From Bacillus swezeyi (GTDB lineage Bacteria > Bacillota > Bacilli > Bacillales > Bacillaceae), in contig NZ_MRBK01000016.1 in assembly GCF_001969815.1 (NCBI RefSeq), positions 1 through 58,441 on the forward strand: a stretch of 58,441 nt of DNA. The letters are read 5' to 3'. Below, in pieces: positions 44,350 through 53,214 of the stretch. Below the pieces are notes generated by a model. It was not told the DNA's origin. It made no database searches and saw only the letters and a list, made by a program, of their open reading frames with translations. The position numbers were made by a program, and so were the translations under genes. Within the stretch, counting starts at the first letter, position 1. The number at the start of each line of letters is the position of its first letter.

Positions 44350-44559
44350 TCAGCTTAATGCGGAAGATTTGTCTGCAAGCGATTTGACAGGATAGCTGTC
44401 GAGAAAGATCGCTCTTCCCGCCATCAGCTTTGCGGAAGCTTGATCAAGAAAAATGGCACGTCCCGCCAGCTGGGCGCTGTTGTTTGGCTGAGACGAAAAA
44501 CTTAAAACGACAAGGCTGGCGAAAACGGCCGTTGATACAATGGCAATCAGTTTTTTCAC
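44350..44559 (-). CDS. Phr signal-peptide precursor with two identical octapeptides
   Basis: 69 aa exported precursor downstream of a rap gene. Starts (GTG at 44559, GGAGTTAAA upstream) with MKKLIAIVSTAVFASLVVLS, a signal peptide. The remainder holds LAGRAIFLD (A32-D39) and MAGRAIFLD (A47-D54), two exact AGRAIFLD copies separated by seven residues. Known Phr pheromones are 5-6 residue peptides, often with Arg or Lys in second place, so GRAIF or AGRAI could be the mature form. The gene overlaps the rap stop by four bases. I do not recognise the precise family name. Confidence 0.85.
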   Translation of the reverse strand: MKKLIAIVSTAVFASLVVLSFSSQPNNSAQLAGRAIFLDQASAKLMAGRAIFLDSYPVKSLADKSSALS

Positions 44560-45662
44560 TTTAACTCCTCCGTTCTTTTAAGGATTTGGTCTCTTGCATG
44601 ATGAGACTCTTCAAAATATCCGGCAGCATTGTCTGTATCACCATTTTGTTTATAGAAAAGCGCAATGTCCAATGTTAATTCCGCTATATCCGTCCAGAGA
44701 TTGATCGTTTTCAGGTATTCTAAAGCATGTTCAACTGTAAATGGATTTTGTTCATCATACAGAGCATGTATGAGTTTAAATTTCGACAAATATTCCCTTT
44801 CTCCTGCTTTTTTCGCACGAGAAAAACCTTTTTCATACCATTCCCGCGCTTCTTTAAAAAGACCCGATTTGTACAGCACATGTGTCAATTCAAACATAGA
44901 ATGAATGCCGTATACTGATTCTTCATGTTCTTTTAAAACTAGCGCTTCTCTGAAATGCTTTTCAGCCAAGGTGAGGAGATCGCGATTGACATAGCTTAAT
45001 CCTAAGTTGTGATGGGCCATGCCGATGAGGACATGATGTTTGATTACTTCCGCTTCCTTAAGGGCTTGCTTATAATGCTGTTCAGCCTCGTCAAAACGAA
45101 ATAAATCGAGTTTATTCGCGCCTAACAGCATTTCGCTGCTGATCGCTTTTTGGATGTAATCATCATGTGTTTTAAAGGTTTTTAAAGCTGTTTTTGCATG
45201 GTTTAAGGAGAAGAAGGTTTGCTTGATCTGATAGTAGGCGATCGCCAGTTTGTAATGGAATTCGGCGTTTTCAATTTGATCGGGGATTTTCCTGAGCTTG
45301 TCCTCAGCCAATTTGTAATAATTGATGGCATTTGTGTAGTCCTTTTTGTGAAATTCGTACATGCCGGCAAAAAAGAAAAAATAATATTCAATCATGTCAT
45401 CGGTGCTTTGCATATCAGCTTTTTGATGCTGAATGTCTTCGAACAGCCTGTTTGATGCCGCAAATTCTTCTGTCAGCAATTTATGGCGGTAGTCTAAAAG
45501 ATTAAAATAAAGCAGCAAATCTTGATTTTCTTCCATATACGGCAGCTGATGTTCAATATCATATTTTATGGAGACCGCTTGGGATATTTTGTGGCGTTTA
45601 ATCATGACATACCATTGATTCAGCATTTTGGCGACTTCTTCATACGCAATTTTTGTCTTCAA
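44556..45662 (-). CDS. Rap-family response-regulator aspartate phosphatase
   Basis: 368 aa: an N-terminal three-helix bundle (1-75) and TPR repeats (about 95-360, for example MAHHNLGLSYVNRDLLTLAE). Q47 in YMEENQDLLLYFNLLDYRH occupies the position of the catalytic Gln47 of RapH, which dephosphorylates Spo0F-P, so action on the sporulation relay is likely; binding to ComA or DegU cannot be excluded. The start is a TTG at 45662 with AAAGGAA upstream. Its activity should be inhibited by the peptide from the overlapping phr gene. An accessory pair absent here in B. subtilis. Confidence 0.93.
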   Translation of the reverse strand: MKTKIAYEEVAKMLNQWYVMIKRHKISQAVSIKYDIEHQLPYMEENQDLLLYFNLLDYRHKLLTEEFAASNRLFEDIQHQKADMQSTDDMIEYYFFFFAGMYEFHKKDYTNAINYYKLAEDKLRKIPDQIENAEFHYKLAIAYYQIKQTFFSLNHAKTALKTFKTHDDYIQKAISSEMLLGANKLDLFRFDEAEQHYKQALKEAEVIKHHVLIGMAHHNLGLSYVNRDLLTLAEKHFREALVLKEHEESVYGIHSMFELTHVLYKSGLFKEAREWYEKGFSRAKKAGEREYLSKFKLIHALYDEQNPFTVEHALEYLKTINLWTDIAELTLDIALFYKQNGDTDNAAGYFEESHHARDQILKRTEELK

Positions 45663-45824
45663 CCGATTATCATTCCTTTCCTCCCAATCTTTTTCCTTTT
45701 TATGGGTTGTTTTTCATTTTACAGAATCGCTCATTTTTTGACAATGTATTTTTCTAAATATTAGCATAATTTCCTAATATTCTTTTATTACGCTTAATTT
45801 TTGACAAAACGTCGTGTGTTTAAT

Positions 45825-45854
45825 TTGACATTTGATTTACAGAAAAACTATAAT
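45825..45854 (+). promoter_or_regulatory. padC promoter
   Basis: -35 TTGACA (45825-45830), 18-base spacer, -10 TATAAT (45849-45854): consensus hexamers, so strong unless repressed. Confidence 0.85.
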
Positions 45855-45859
45855 TATAT

Positions 45860-45889
45860 ATGTAAATATAAACATGTTCATATTTACAA
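45860..45889. promoter_or_regulatory. PadR operators of padC
   Basis: ATGT-N8-ACAT (45860-45875) is the known PadR box. An overlapping second copy ATGT-N8-ACAA runs 45874-45889. Both lie just downstream of the -10, where a bound repressor would block transcription until phenolic acids are sensed. No padR gene is nearby. Confidence 0.8.
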
Positions 45890-45914
45890 TAATATAAAAA
45901 AAGGAGCAGTTCAT

Positions 45915-46415
45915 ATGAATCAAGATGTAAAAGATTTTGTAGGGAGCCATATGATCTATACGTATGAGAACGGCTGGGAATATGAGATATATATCAAAAA
46001 TGATCATACCATCGATTACCGTATTCACAGCGGAATGGTGGGGGGCCGCTGGGTTCGCGATCAGGAAGCCAATATCGTCAAACTGACGGAAGGCGTCTAT
46101 AAAGTGTCATGGACTGAACCGACAGGCACTGATGTTTCCCTGAACTTTATGCCGAATGAAAATCGGATGCACGGCATCATCTTCTTCCCAAAATGGGTTC
46201 ACGAACGCCCTGACATTACGGTTTGCTATCAAAATGACCATATCGATTTAATGGAAGAATCACGGGAGACATATGAGACATATCCAAAATACGTCGTTCC
46301 TGAATTCGCCGATATCACGTTTATCGAAAACGCCGGCATAAATCAGGAAGAACTCATTTCCAAAGCGCCATACCCTGGAATGACGGATGACATTCGGGCC
46401 GGAAAACGAGTATAA
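45915..46415 (+). CDS. padC: Phenolic acid decarboxylase
   Basis: Cofactor-free decarboxylation of ferulic, p-coumaric and caffeic acids to vinyl phenols, a detoxification step. 166 aa from the ATG at 45915 with AAGGAG upstream; open upstream codons are leader. Substrate-site residues are in [20 protein letters not shown] (two Tyr) and [10 protein letters not shown] (Arg), with a Glu in [10 protein letters not shown]. The C-terminus [19 protein letters not shown] is typical. Strong promoter with PadR boxes. In B. subtilis padC lies elsewhere, so this copy belongs to the accessory island. Confidence 0.95.
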   Translation: MNQDVKDFVGSHMIYTYENGWEYEIYIKNDHTIDYRIHSGMVGGRWVRDQEANIVKLTEGVYKVSWTEPTGTDVSLNFMPNENRMHGIIFFPKWVHERPDITVCYQNDHIDLMEESRETYETYPKYVVPEFADITFIENAGINQEELISKAPYPGMTDDIRAGKRV

Positions 46416-46457
46416 GAGGAATGAATGAGAAAGAGGCTGGAGAATCGATTCGGTCTC

Positions 46458-46727
46458 TTATTCATGATATAAAGACTGAACCTTTGATAAATCATGGAGC
46501 AAAGCTTTAATGTCTTCTTGTGACAATGGGACAAGCATCTGATCATAAAGGGTGATGATCTGTCCGTCCTCATCATGCTCATGCTGTTTTAAATACTGCT
46601 GCAAAGCCTGTAATTGGTTTTCCTTCAGGCTTGTTTGTGTTTGAAACTGTTTGATTTTTTTTAATGAAAAAACATTCATTTCGTCGTCAAAATCACCGGA
46701 CATGATCTGCCCTTCAATATTTGCCAT
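46458..46727 (-). CDS. Unknown 89-aa acidic protein
   Basis: Not recognised. ATG at 46727 with GGAGGG six bases upstream. No membrane helix or cysteine. Starts MANIEGQIMSGDFDDEMNVF. Two helical Gln/Leu-rich stretches (NQLQALQQYLKQHEHDED, SQEDIKALLHDLSKVQSLYH) look like a helical bundle. Convergent with padC and 65 bp before the yuzD terminator. No counterpart recalled in B. subtilis here. Confidence 0.7.
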   Translation of the reverse strand: MANIEGQIMSGDFDDEMNVFSLKKIKQFQTQTSLKENQLQALQQYLKQHEHDEDGQIITLYDQMLVPLSQEDIKALLHDLSKVQSLYHE

Positions 46728-46792
46728 GCATATCCCTCCAAAGCTTGATCAACTGGTAGTTAGTCTGTCCTTTTTTCAAAAGAACAATCATG

Positions 46793-46828
46793 AAAAAACA
46801 GCAAGGTGTTCAAGATCCCTTGCTGTTT
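46793..46828 (-). terminator. yuzD terminator
   Basis: AACAGCAAGG / CCTTGCTGTT stem overlapping the yuzD stop, followed by TTTTTTC on the minus strand. Confidence 0.85.
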
Positions 46829-47159
46829 ATGATAAAGCAGGCTCATACCCTTGCTTTTCCATCTCTTTATACACGTCTTTCAGCTTCGGATTTCCTTCGC
46901 CTACCACCTGATCACCGACCAAAACGAGCGGATAGAAATATTCGTCATTCAGGATCTTTTCCGAGATTTCCTGTTTCTTAGGATCATGTTCAGGAGGGTG
47001 ATGGACGTCAATGTACGTAATCGAGAAAGGCTGACCCGGATATTTTCGTTTAAGAGCCGCTTCGAGCCATTCATACGTTTCTTTTGCTGAAGGAAGATTC
47101 ACACAGCTTGGACAGAGAACCTCAGCGCCATAAACAAAAAGCTCAGCGATTTTTTTCAT
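46827..47159 (-). CDS. yuzD: YuzD, DUF1462 thioredoxin-like protein, 110 aa
   Basis: Thioredoxin-fold protein with a C-x2-C site in ELFVYGAEVLCPSCVNLPSA, the same arrangement as in NifU/SufA-associated small disulfide proteins. The second half has EYFYPLVLVGDQVVGEGNPK with the cis-Pro region. Divergent from yutI (Nfu), an Fe-S scaffold, suggesting a link to cluster metabolism; this is inference. ATG at 47159 with AGGAG upstream. Confidence 0.9.
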   Translation of the reverse strand: MKKIAELFVYGAEVLCPSCVNLPSAKETYEWLEAALKRKYPGQPFSITYIDVHHPPEHDPKKQEISEKILNDEYFYPLVLVGDQVVGEGNPKLKDVYKEMEKQGYEPALS

Positions 47160-47238
47160 CTAAGTAAGCTCCTTTCTGTTTACTTTTATTTTAGTCTATT
47201 TTCATTCCGCACTCCATATCTGAAATGAAAATCGTTTT

Positions 47239-47266
47239 TTGTCTTTGACGGCAAATATGATATAAT
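47239..47266 (+). promoter_or_regulatory. yutI promoter
   Basis: -35 TTGTCT (47239-47244), 16-base spacer, -10 TATAAT (47261-47266). Confidence 0.65.
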
Positions 47267-47350
47267 ATGTGGGAATATGCGAAACCAAACAATAGCTTTT
47301 TATTGTTCGACTGAATATAATGGTTGTATGATTTGAAAGGAGCGATATGA

Positions 47351-47590
47351 ATGACGACAGAAGTCGAAATGAAAGAACAAGTACAGGAAGTACTGGACAA
47401 ACTTCGTCCATTTTTACTGCGTGACGGCGGAGACTGTGAGCTTGTCGACGTGGAAGACGGCATCGTAAAGCTTCGTCTTCTCGGAGCATGCGGAAGCTGC
47501 CCAAGTTCAACCATTACCCTGAAAGCGGGAATTGAACGTGCCCTTTTAGAAGAAGTGCCGGGCGTGATCGAGGTAGAACAAGTATTTTAA
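47351..47590 (+). CDS. yutI: YutI, Nfu/NifU C-terminal-domain Fe-S protein
   Basis: 79 aa Nfu-type protein for Fe-S cluster assembly or delivery. The NifU-C signature is [20 protein letters not shown] with [20 protein letters not shown]; the C-G-S-C pair would hold a cluster at a dimer interface. GGAG precedes the ATG at 47351. Complete although small, with a terminator shared with yuxL. Confidence 0.95.
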   Translation: MTTEVEMKEQVQEVLDKLRPFLLRDGGDCELVDVEDGIVKLRLLGACGSCPSSTITLKAGIERALLEEVPGVIEVEQVF

Positions 47591-47595
47591 TCACC

Positions 47596-47626
47596 AAAAA
47601 GGCTGCCGGTATGGCAGCCTTTTTTA
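47596..47626. terminator. Terminator between yutI and yuxL
   Basis: AAAAAGGCTGCC / GGCAGCCTTTTTT hairpin with a five-base loop between convergent genes. Confidence 0.92.
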
Positions 47627-47627
47627 T

Positions 47628-49598
47628 TTATAAGTATTTGTCAAACCATCCTCCAATATATTCAAGCCGCTTGATCCGCTGTGTCGGGTGCCCGTTTCTT
47701 GACAAGTCGTGGGATGCGTGCGGGAACCTGACAAGCTTCACTTCTTTCCCCATTTTTTTCAACGCGGTAAAAAGCTGTTCAGCCTGTTCAACCGGACATC
47801 TGTCGTCCCGTTCGCCATGGAGGATTAACAATGGGGTCTCAACCCGGTCCGCATACTTTAGCGGAGAGCGGTCCCATAGTTTATCCGGATTTTCAAAGAG
47901 ATCTAAGCCGAGCTGCCACTCCGTGAAAAAGTAGCCGATGTCGCTAACACCGTAAAAACTGATCCAGTTGGAAATCGATCGCTGTGTCACCGCGGCCTTA
48001 AATCGGTTCGTATGCCCGACGGCCCAGTTCGTCATAAAGCCGCCGTAGCTTCCCCCCGTGATGCCGAGCCTTTCCTGATCGATAAAATCATATCGCCCAA
48101 GCACGTGGTCAACGGCTGCCATGACATCATCAAAGTCTCCGCCTCCGTAATCGCCCCGTACTCTGTTGACGAAGTCCTGTCCATAGCCATGGCTTCCTCT
48201 CGGATTGACGTAAACGACCGTATTGCCATGGGCGGCCAGCACTTGAAATTCGTGAAAATAAGCATTCGCATACATGGCGTGAGGACCGCCGTGCACTTCT
48301 AAAATCAGCGGGTACGTTTTTCCTTCTTCATATTGTGCGGGCTTGATCAGCCACCCGTGCGCAATCAAACCGTCCTTTGTTTCAAACTGAATCTCTTCCG
48401 GTTCTGAGATGATCCGTTCTTTCGTAAAAGCCTGATTGGCATGTGTGAGCCGGTCTGCTTTTTCTTCGCCTAATGGGATATAGTACAGCTCACTTGGCCA
48501 AACAGGCAGCGCAATGGCAGCGGCGAACCCCGTTTCATCAGGACGCAGGCTGAACCCATTCAGATGCTCCTTTTCAAGGCGGACCGGATAAGCGAGGCCT
48601 TCTGTTGATATGTAATAAATGCCCGTTGAGCCCTGATCCGTTCCAATCACATAAAAGCCATTGCCATCCTTTGTCCAGGCCGGTTTCGGGAGGACGCCTC
48701 CGACAAGGCTGTCTCCTGCGACCGCATCACTCAGATGGACGTCAAGCATTTCTGTCAAACATGACACTTTACCTTTTTCGATATCGTATAACCAAGCTTT
48801 ATCAAGAGTGGCATTTTGAAATTCTTTTTCATTTCCTAAAAAAGCAAGATATTTTCCGTCAGGGGAAAATGATAATGATGAAAAAATTCCGTTTTTCCCT
48901 GTCAGCCGCTTCGTCTCGCCCGTCGAAAGCGTCATGAGGTAGACGTCATTTACACGGGCATCCGCTTTTCCTGTCAAATTAGCGGAAAAGGCAATCATTT
49001 TCCCGCAGGGTGAAAACGCATGGCTGAGATGGTCCCGCTCCTGATCTGTGACCTGCTTTATCTCCTCCGTTTCCAAGTCAACGAGAATAAGCTGAGTATA
49101 TTTCCCCCTTTTAAAGCCCTGTCCGTCTGCTTTATATACTAAAGAATCAACTTCTAAAGGTTCATGTTCTTCCAGTTTCGTTTTTTCTTTATCTGCTGGA
49201 CTTTCGTCTTTTGTCAGCTTGACTGAACAAAGCAAAGACCTGCCGTCCGGCGACCATTCGGGCTGAGACACATCGTATGGAATATCGGTCACTTTTCTCG
49301 CTTCGCCCCCGGCTGTATTCATGACGTAAACTTGTGTTGTTTCATCCCGGTTTGACGTAAATGCAAGCATGCTGCCGTCTGGCGACCAGCGCGGATGCTG
49401 ATTTCTTCCTTTTCCAAACGTCCACTGTGCCGATTCCTTCTTTTCAAAGTCAAAAACCATAATATGTGCATCATAGGAGTCTTGCTTTTGGTTTACGTTT
49501 GTTTGTACATAAGCCACTTTCCCGCCGTCCGGCGAATACTGAGGGTCTGTAATGGATACAAGCTTGGTGAGGTCTGATTCTGTTATGAGCTGCTTCAA
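47628..49598 (-). CDS. yuxL: YuxL, S9-family acylaminoacyl peptidase
   Basis: Prolyl-oligopeptidase-type serine peptidase of 656 aa. The N-terminal beta-propeller (about 1-385) has repeated WSPDG/FSPDG blades (HPRWSPDGSMLAF, PEWSPDGRSLL, LSFSPDGKYLAF). The C-terminal hydrolase (about 400-656) has nucleophile GGSYGGF (about S516), Asp in GERDDRCP and His in FPHASHDLSRNG. The TTG at 49598 has GGAGGAG upstream. Cytoplasmic; a single gene. Confidence 0.94.
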   Translation of the reverse strand: MKQLITESDLTKLVSITDPQYSPDGGKVAYVQTNVNQKQDSYDAHIMVFDFEKKESAQWTFGKGRNQHPRWSPDGSMLAFTSNRDETTQVYVMNTAGGEARKVTDIPYDVSQPEWSPDGRSLLCSVKLTKDESPADKEKTKLEEHEPLEVDSLVYKADGQGFKRGKYTQLILVDLETEEIKQVTDQERDHLSHAFSPCGKMIAFSANLTGKADARVNDVYLMTLSTGETKRLTGKNGIFSSLSFSPDGKYLAFLGNEKEFQNATLDKAWLYDIEKGKVSCLTEMLDVHLSDAVAGDSLVGGVLPKPAWTKDGNGFYVIGTDQGSTGIYYISTEGLAYPVRLEKEHLNGFSLRPDETGFAAAIALPVWPSELYYIPLGEEKADRLTHANQAFTKERIISEPEEIQFETKDGLIAHGWLIKPAQYEEGKTYPLILEVHGGPHAMYANAYFHEFQVLAAHGNTVVYVNPRGSHGYGQDFVNRVRGDYGGGDFDDVMAAVDHVLGRYDFIDQERLGITGGSYGGFMTNWAVGHTNRFKAAVTQRSISNWISFYGVSDIGYFFTEWQLGLDLFENPDKLWDRSPLKYADRVETPLLILHGERDDRCPVEQAEQLFTALKKMGKEVKLVRFPHASHDLSRNGHPTQRIKRLEYIGGWFDKYL

Positions 49599-49676
49599 CG
49601 TCGATTCTCCTCCTCATGTTCAATTCTATATTCTATTTCGACTTCCTAAATAAAAATCCTTGTTTTGACTGCAAAC

Positions 49677-49707
49677 AAAAAAAGAGCCGTCACAAGCTCT
49701 TTTTTTG
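49677..49707 (-). terminator. hom-thrC-thrB operon terminator
   Basis: AAAAAAAGAGC / GCTCTTTTTTT hairpin directly after the thrB stop. Confidence 0.85.
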
Positions 49708-50628
49708 TTAAACACTGTTCACTGGTTTTCTCTCGATGATACTGCCTGTATTCGGTACATGCAGACAGTCTACCTCACAATGCGGAAACTTTAAGGCAAG
49801 CTGGGTTTTGAGCGCTTCTCCTTTTCCTTTTTCAATAAAAGAAAGGATCGTAGGACCCGCTCCGCTTAAAGCCGTTCCGTAAGCGCCATTTAAACCCGCT
49901 TCATGCTCCACCTTGGCCAGTTCAGGGACGAGCGCCCGCCGATAAGGCTGGTGAAAGAGGTCTTTTTTCATCATTCGTCCGACAAGCTGCCAGTTCTTTG
50001 ATATGAGCCCGGCCACGAGCATATTGCTGACAGCGCTCGCTTCAACGGCTTTAGGATAGGGAAGGCTGTCGGGCAGCACGTCCCGCGCATCTTTTGTCAG
50101 GACTTCATAAAAAGGGATCACGACGACCACATCCAAATCGATATCCTTCACAGAAACCATCTCTGTTTTATTCTTGTCGTGAAGCCCGATGACAAGGCCG
50201 CCGGCAAGCGAAGCCCCGGCATTGTCAGGATGGCCTTCTTCAAGACTCGCAAAATGCAGCTTATCACTGTCTGACAGCTTTAAATCAGCGAGCTCGTTTG
50301 CCAGTTCAATGGCGGCGGCAATCGCGGCGGCGCTGCTGCCGAGTCCGCGCGCCAGCGGGATGTCGCTCCACACTTTCACAAGGCTCGGGGGCAGCTCTTT
50401 TTCGAAATGAGCAGCAGTCCGCTTGGCTACTTGATAGATCAAGTTTTCCGTTCCTTCGGGTATTCCGGCGACGACATCTGTTTCAGCCTCAAAACGCCAT
50501 TCATCATGCGGAAAAACGGACAGCCTTAAATACCGTGAAAGCGCCATACCGACTGAATCAAAGCCAGGTCCCAAATTGGCCGTGCTTCCAGGAACCGTAA
50601 TCGAAAACAGCATGTCTGTCTCTGTCAT
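49708..50628 (-). CDS. thrB: Homoserine kinase
   Basis: GHMP-family kinase making O-phosphohomoserine for ThrC. 306 aa. ATP-binding motif [21 protein letters not shown]-terminal [20 protein letters not shown] and C-terminal [20 protein letters not shown]. It overlaps thrC by four bases (ATGA), so translation is coupled. Third gene of the threonine operon. Confidence 0.97.
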   Translation of the reverse strand: MTETDMLFSITVPGSTANLGPGFDSVGMALSRYLRLSVFPHDEWRFEAETDVVAGIPEGTENLIYQVAKRTAAHFEKELPPSLVKVWSDIPLARGLGSSAAAIAAAIELANELADLKLSDSDKLHFASLEEGHPDNAGASLAGGLVIGLHDKNKTEMVSVKDIDLDVVVVIPFYEVLTKDARDVLPDSLPYPKAVEASAVSNMLVAGLISKNWQLVGRMMKKDLFHQPYRRALVPELAKVEHEAGLNGAYGTALSGAGPTILSFIEKGKGEALKTQLALKFPHCEVDCLHVPNTGSIIERKPVNSV

Positions 50629-51683
50629 ACACGTGCGGCTCCTTTTAAGTGTTCAAGAATTTTTTCTTCGTCCGTCGGCAGTGTCACAGGTTTGATCTTT
50701 GACACATCAACGGCTGTATTCGGATCTTTCAGGCCGTTTCCGGTTAAGACCGCGACAACCTTTGTTCCAGGCTTAATCTCTTTCGTTTTCAGCTGTTTCA
50801 GCACTCCTGCGATTGACGCGCATGAGCCGGGCTCTGCGAAAACCCCTTCTTCCCGGGCGAGAAGCTGGTAAGCGTGAAGAATCTCTTCATCTGACACTTC
50901 ATCGATTTTTCCGTTCGATTCATTGGCGGCATTGACCGCTTTATCCCAGCTTGCCGGATTTCCGATTCGAATGGCTGTCGCAACGGTTTCCGGATTTTCA
51001 ATGACTCTGTTTTTCACAATCGGAGCAGCGCCTTCTGCCTGAAAGCCGCGCATGACCGGCAGGCCGGTGCCATTTTTTTCACCGTATTCTTTAAACCCTT
51101 TCCAGTATGCCGTAATGTTGCCGGCATTCCCGACAGGAATCGCTAGTATATCCGGTGCTTCGCCGAGCTGTTCGCAAATTTCAAATGAAGCGGTTTTCTG
51201 TCCTTCAATCCGATAAGGATTCACAGAGTTGACCAATGCGATCGGTTCTTTTTCACAAATGCTGCGAACCATTTTCAGCGCATCATCAAAGTTTCCGTCG
51301 ATCGCAATGATTTCAGCGCCGTACATGACGGCTTGGGCCAATTTTCCGAACGCGATTTTGCCGTCCGGAATGATCACGATGCACTTCATATTAGCGCGCG
51401 CCGCATATGCCGCTGCGGCTGCTGATGTGTTGCCTGTCGAGGCGCACATGATCGTGTCATTGCCTTCTTCTTTCGCTTTTGCAACAGCCATGACCATGCC
51501 GCGGTCTTTAAAGGAACCGGTCGGATTCACACCCTCTGTTTTGACATAAAGCTCAATGCCGAGCTTTGTAGATAGGTTTTGCAAATGGATCAGCGGCGTA
51601 TTTCCTTCGTTCAGCGTCAGTTCTGGTGTTTTATCCGTTACCGGAAGATAGTCTTTATATTGATGAATAAGTCCTCTCCACAT
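50625..51683 (-). CDS. thrC: Threonine synthase
   Basis: PLP enzyme converting O-phosphohomoserine to threonine. 352 aa, the B. subtilis length. PLP lysine K59 in [14 protein letters not shown]; phosphate loop [15 protein letters not shown]. The ATG at 51683 shares its A with the hom TAA stop, giving tight coupling; a TTG three codons upstream is less likely. Overlaps thrB by four bases downstream. Confidence 0.97.
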   Translation of the reverse strand: MWRGLIHQYKDYLPVTDKTPELTLNEGNTPLIHLQNLSTKLGIELYVKTEGVNPTGSFKDRGMVMAVAKAKEEGNDTIMCASTGNTSAAAAAYAARANMKCIVIIPDGKIAFGKLAQAVMYGAEIIAIDGNFDDALKMVRSICEKEPIALVNSVNPYRIEGQKTASFEICEQLGEAPDILAIPVGNAGNITAYWKGFKEYGEKNGTGLPVMRGFQAEGAAPIVKNRVIENPETVATAIRIGNPASWDKAVNAANESNGKIDEVSDEEILHAYQLLAREEGVFAEPGSCASIAGVLKQLKTKEIKPGTKVVAVLTGNGLKDPNTAVDVSKIKPVTLPTDEEKILEHLKGAARV

Positions 51684-52984
51684 TAGCTCCAACCGTTCCC
51701 TTCTACTCGATAAGTGCTTTTCACCTGTTGAACGACCTCGAGATCATTCAGCTTTTGCAAAATATCAGTGAAATCTTCTTCAGATGTGTGATGCGTGACG
51801 ATGACGATTTCAGCCAAGTCATCATGGTCTTTAATCGGCAGCTGCAGGATTTTTTCAAAGCTGACGCCTCTTTCTGAAAAAATCGAGGTGATTTTTGAAA
51901 ACGAACCGACTTGGTCTTTTACATGAATTCTTAAAAACTGCTGGGCAAAGATTTCAGCCGGTGCCTTCATTTTCTTCTCAAACTGAGGGTCGACAAAGCT
52001 GCTGCCGTTCACGCCGAGGCGCATGTTCTTCATGACAGAGACCAAATCTGACACGACCGCCGTGGCAGTCGGCATGCTTCCCGCTCCCGGACCGTAGAAC
52101 ATCGTTTCCCCGACGGCTTCACCGTATACATAAACCGCATTAAATTCATTATGGACGGATGACAGCGGGTGATGCTCCGGAAGCAATGTCGGCTGAACGC
52201 TGACTTCAACTTTTTGTCCATCCCGCTGGGCGATGCCGATCAGCTTCATTATATAGCCGAGCCGTTTGCTGAAATTGATGTCTTCATCAGACACTTGGGA
52301 AATTCCTTTTACTTTGACATCGTCAAGATCGACATTCATTGAAAAGCCGAGCCGTGCCAAAATCGCCATTTTTCTCGCTGCATCAAGGCCTTCCACATCT
52401 GCAGTCGGATCTGCTTCGGCAAAACCGAGCCGTTGCGCTTCTTTCAGCACATCATCATACGGAGCACTTTCTTTGTTCATTTTCGTCAAAATGAAATTGG
52501 TTGTTCCATTGACGATCCCCATCATCTTTGTGATTCGGTCTGAAGCAAGGCCGTCTTCCAGGCTGCGCAGAATCGGAATTCCGCCGGCCACACTCGCTTC
52601 AAAGTAAAGGTCACAGCCGTTTTCTTTCGCTGCCGCTAAAAGCTCAGATCCGTACAGTGCGATCAAATCTTTATTCGCGGTCACGACATGTTTTTTTGCA
52701 TGAAGCGCGTCAAGCAAATAACGTCTTGTCTGTTCAATTCCTCCAATGACTTCGATAATGACATCCACTTCAGGATCTTCTATCACATCATAAGCTTCGG
52801 TTGTCAAAACTTCTTTCGGAAGCTCGACATCCCTCTTCTTGTCCTTATCTTTTACAAGTACTTTTTGAATGGTGACGGGGCACCCAACCTGGTGTGTCAA
52901 TTTATCCTGGTGATCCTGAATAATTTTCACCACACCGCTCCCGACTGTTCCTAAACCTAGAAGTCCTACTCGTATCGCCTTCAC
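51683..52984 (-). CDS. hom: Homoserine dehydrogenase
   Basis: NADPH-dependent reduction of aspartate semialdehyde to homoserine, the branch point to threonine and methionine. 433 aa from a GTG at 52984 after AAAGGTGG; the open frame upstream is leader. NAD motif [13 protein letters not shown], substrate region [14 protein letters not shown] and a C-terminal ACT domain ([20 protein letters not shown]) for feedback by threonine. First gene of hom-thrC-thrB. Confidence 0.97.
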   Translation of the reverse strand: MKAIRVGLLGLGTVGSGVVKIIQDHQDKLTHQVGCPVTIQKVLVKDKDKKRDVELPKEVLTTEAYDVIEDPEVDVIIEVIGGIEQTRRYLLDALHAKKHVVTANKDLIALYGSELLAAAKENGCDLYFEASVAGGIPILRSLEDGLASDRITKMMGIVNGTTNFILTKMNKESAPYDDVLKEAQRLGFAEADPTADVEGLDAARKMAILARLGFSMNVDLDDVKVKGISQVSDEDINFSKRLGYIMKLIGIAQRDGQKVEVSVQPTLLPEHHPLSSVHNEFNAVYVYGEAVGETMFYGPGAGSMPTATAVVSDLVSVMKNMRLGVNGSSFVDPQFEKKMKAPAEIFAQQFLRIHVKDQVGSFSKITSIFSERGVSFEKILQLPIKDHDDLAEIVIVTHHTSEEDFTDILQKLNDLEVVQQVKSTYRVEGNGWS

Positions 52985-53062
52985 TGAAATTCCACCTTTC
53001 CCTCTGATCGTCCTTTCTAAAAGGACATTTGTAAACACAACGCAGACATTTAAGTTACAAAC

Positions 53063-53091
53063 ATTATAATGGGGGATTCTTTTTTTGACAA
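53063..53091 (-). promoter_or_regulatory. hom operon promoter
   Basis: Minus strand: -35 TTGTCA (53091-53086), 17-base spacer, -10 TATAAT (53068-53063). The leader of about 70 bases contains GTCCTTT/AAAGGAC, a small hairpin just before hom; no T-box features are seen. Confidence 0.8.
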
Positions 53092-53170
53092 GATGACAAT
53101 TGTTGAGAAGCAAGAAATGAAAACGCTTTAGTTGTTGATATAATAAGATTCTATATATTCAGAAATATTT

Positions 53171-53209
53171 TTGTAAGAAAATCTTCCGACCCTATCAAAG
53201 CCGGAAGAT
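53171..53209 (-). terminator. Terminator of the hydroxyacid dehydrogenase gene
   Basis: ATCTTCCG / CGGAAGAT stem followed by TTTTCTTAC; moderate strength. Confidence 0.6.
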
Positions 53210-53214
53210 AGCCG

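Noticed and set aside
44240..44395. 51-codon plus-strand ORF antisense to the end of phr (MDLAFQAQKKEGADHGTIIK...)
   Set aside because: Protein-like at first sight, but no ribosome site, no promoter, and it overlaps the phr coding repeats in antisense; chance is more likely.
52985..53140. Possible T-box leader upstream of hom
   Set aside because: The leader is about 70 bases, too short, and lacks the T-box sequence and terminator/antiterminator pair; only a small hairpin is seen.
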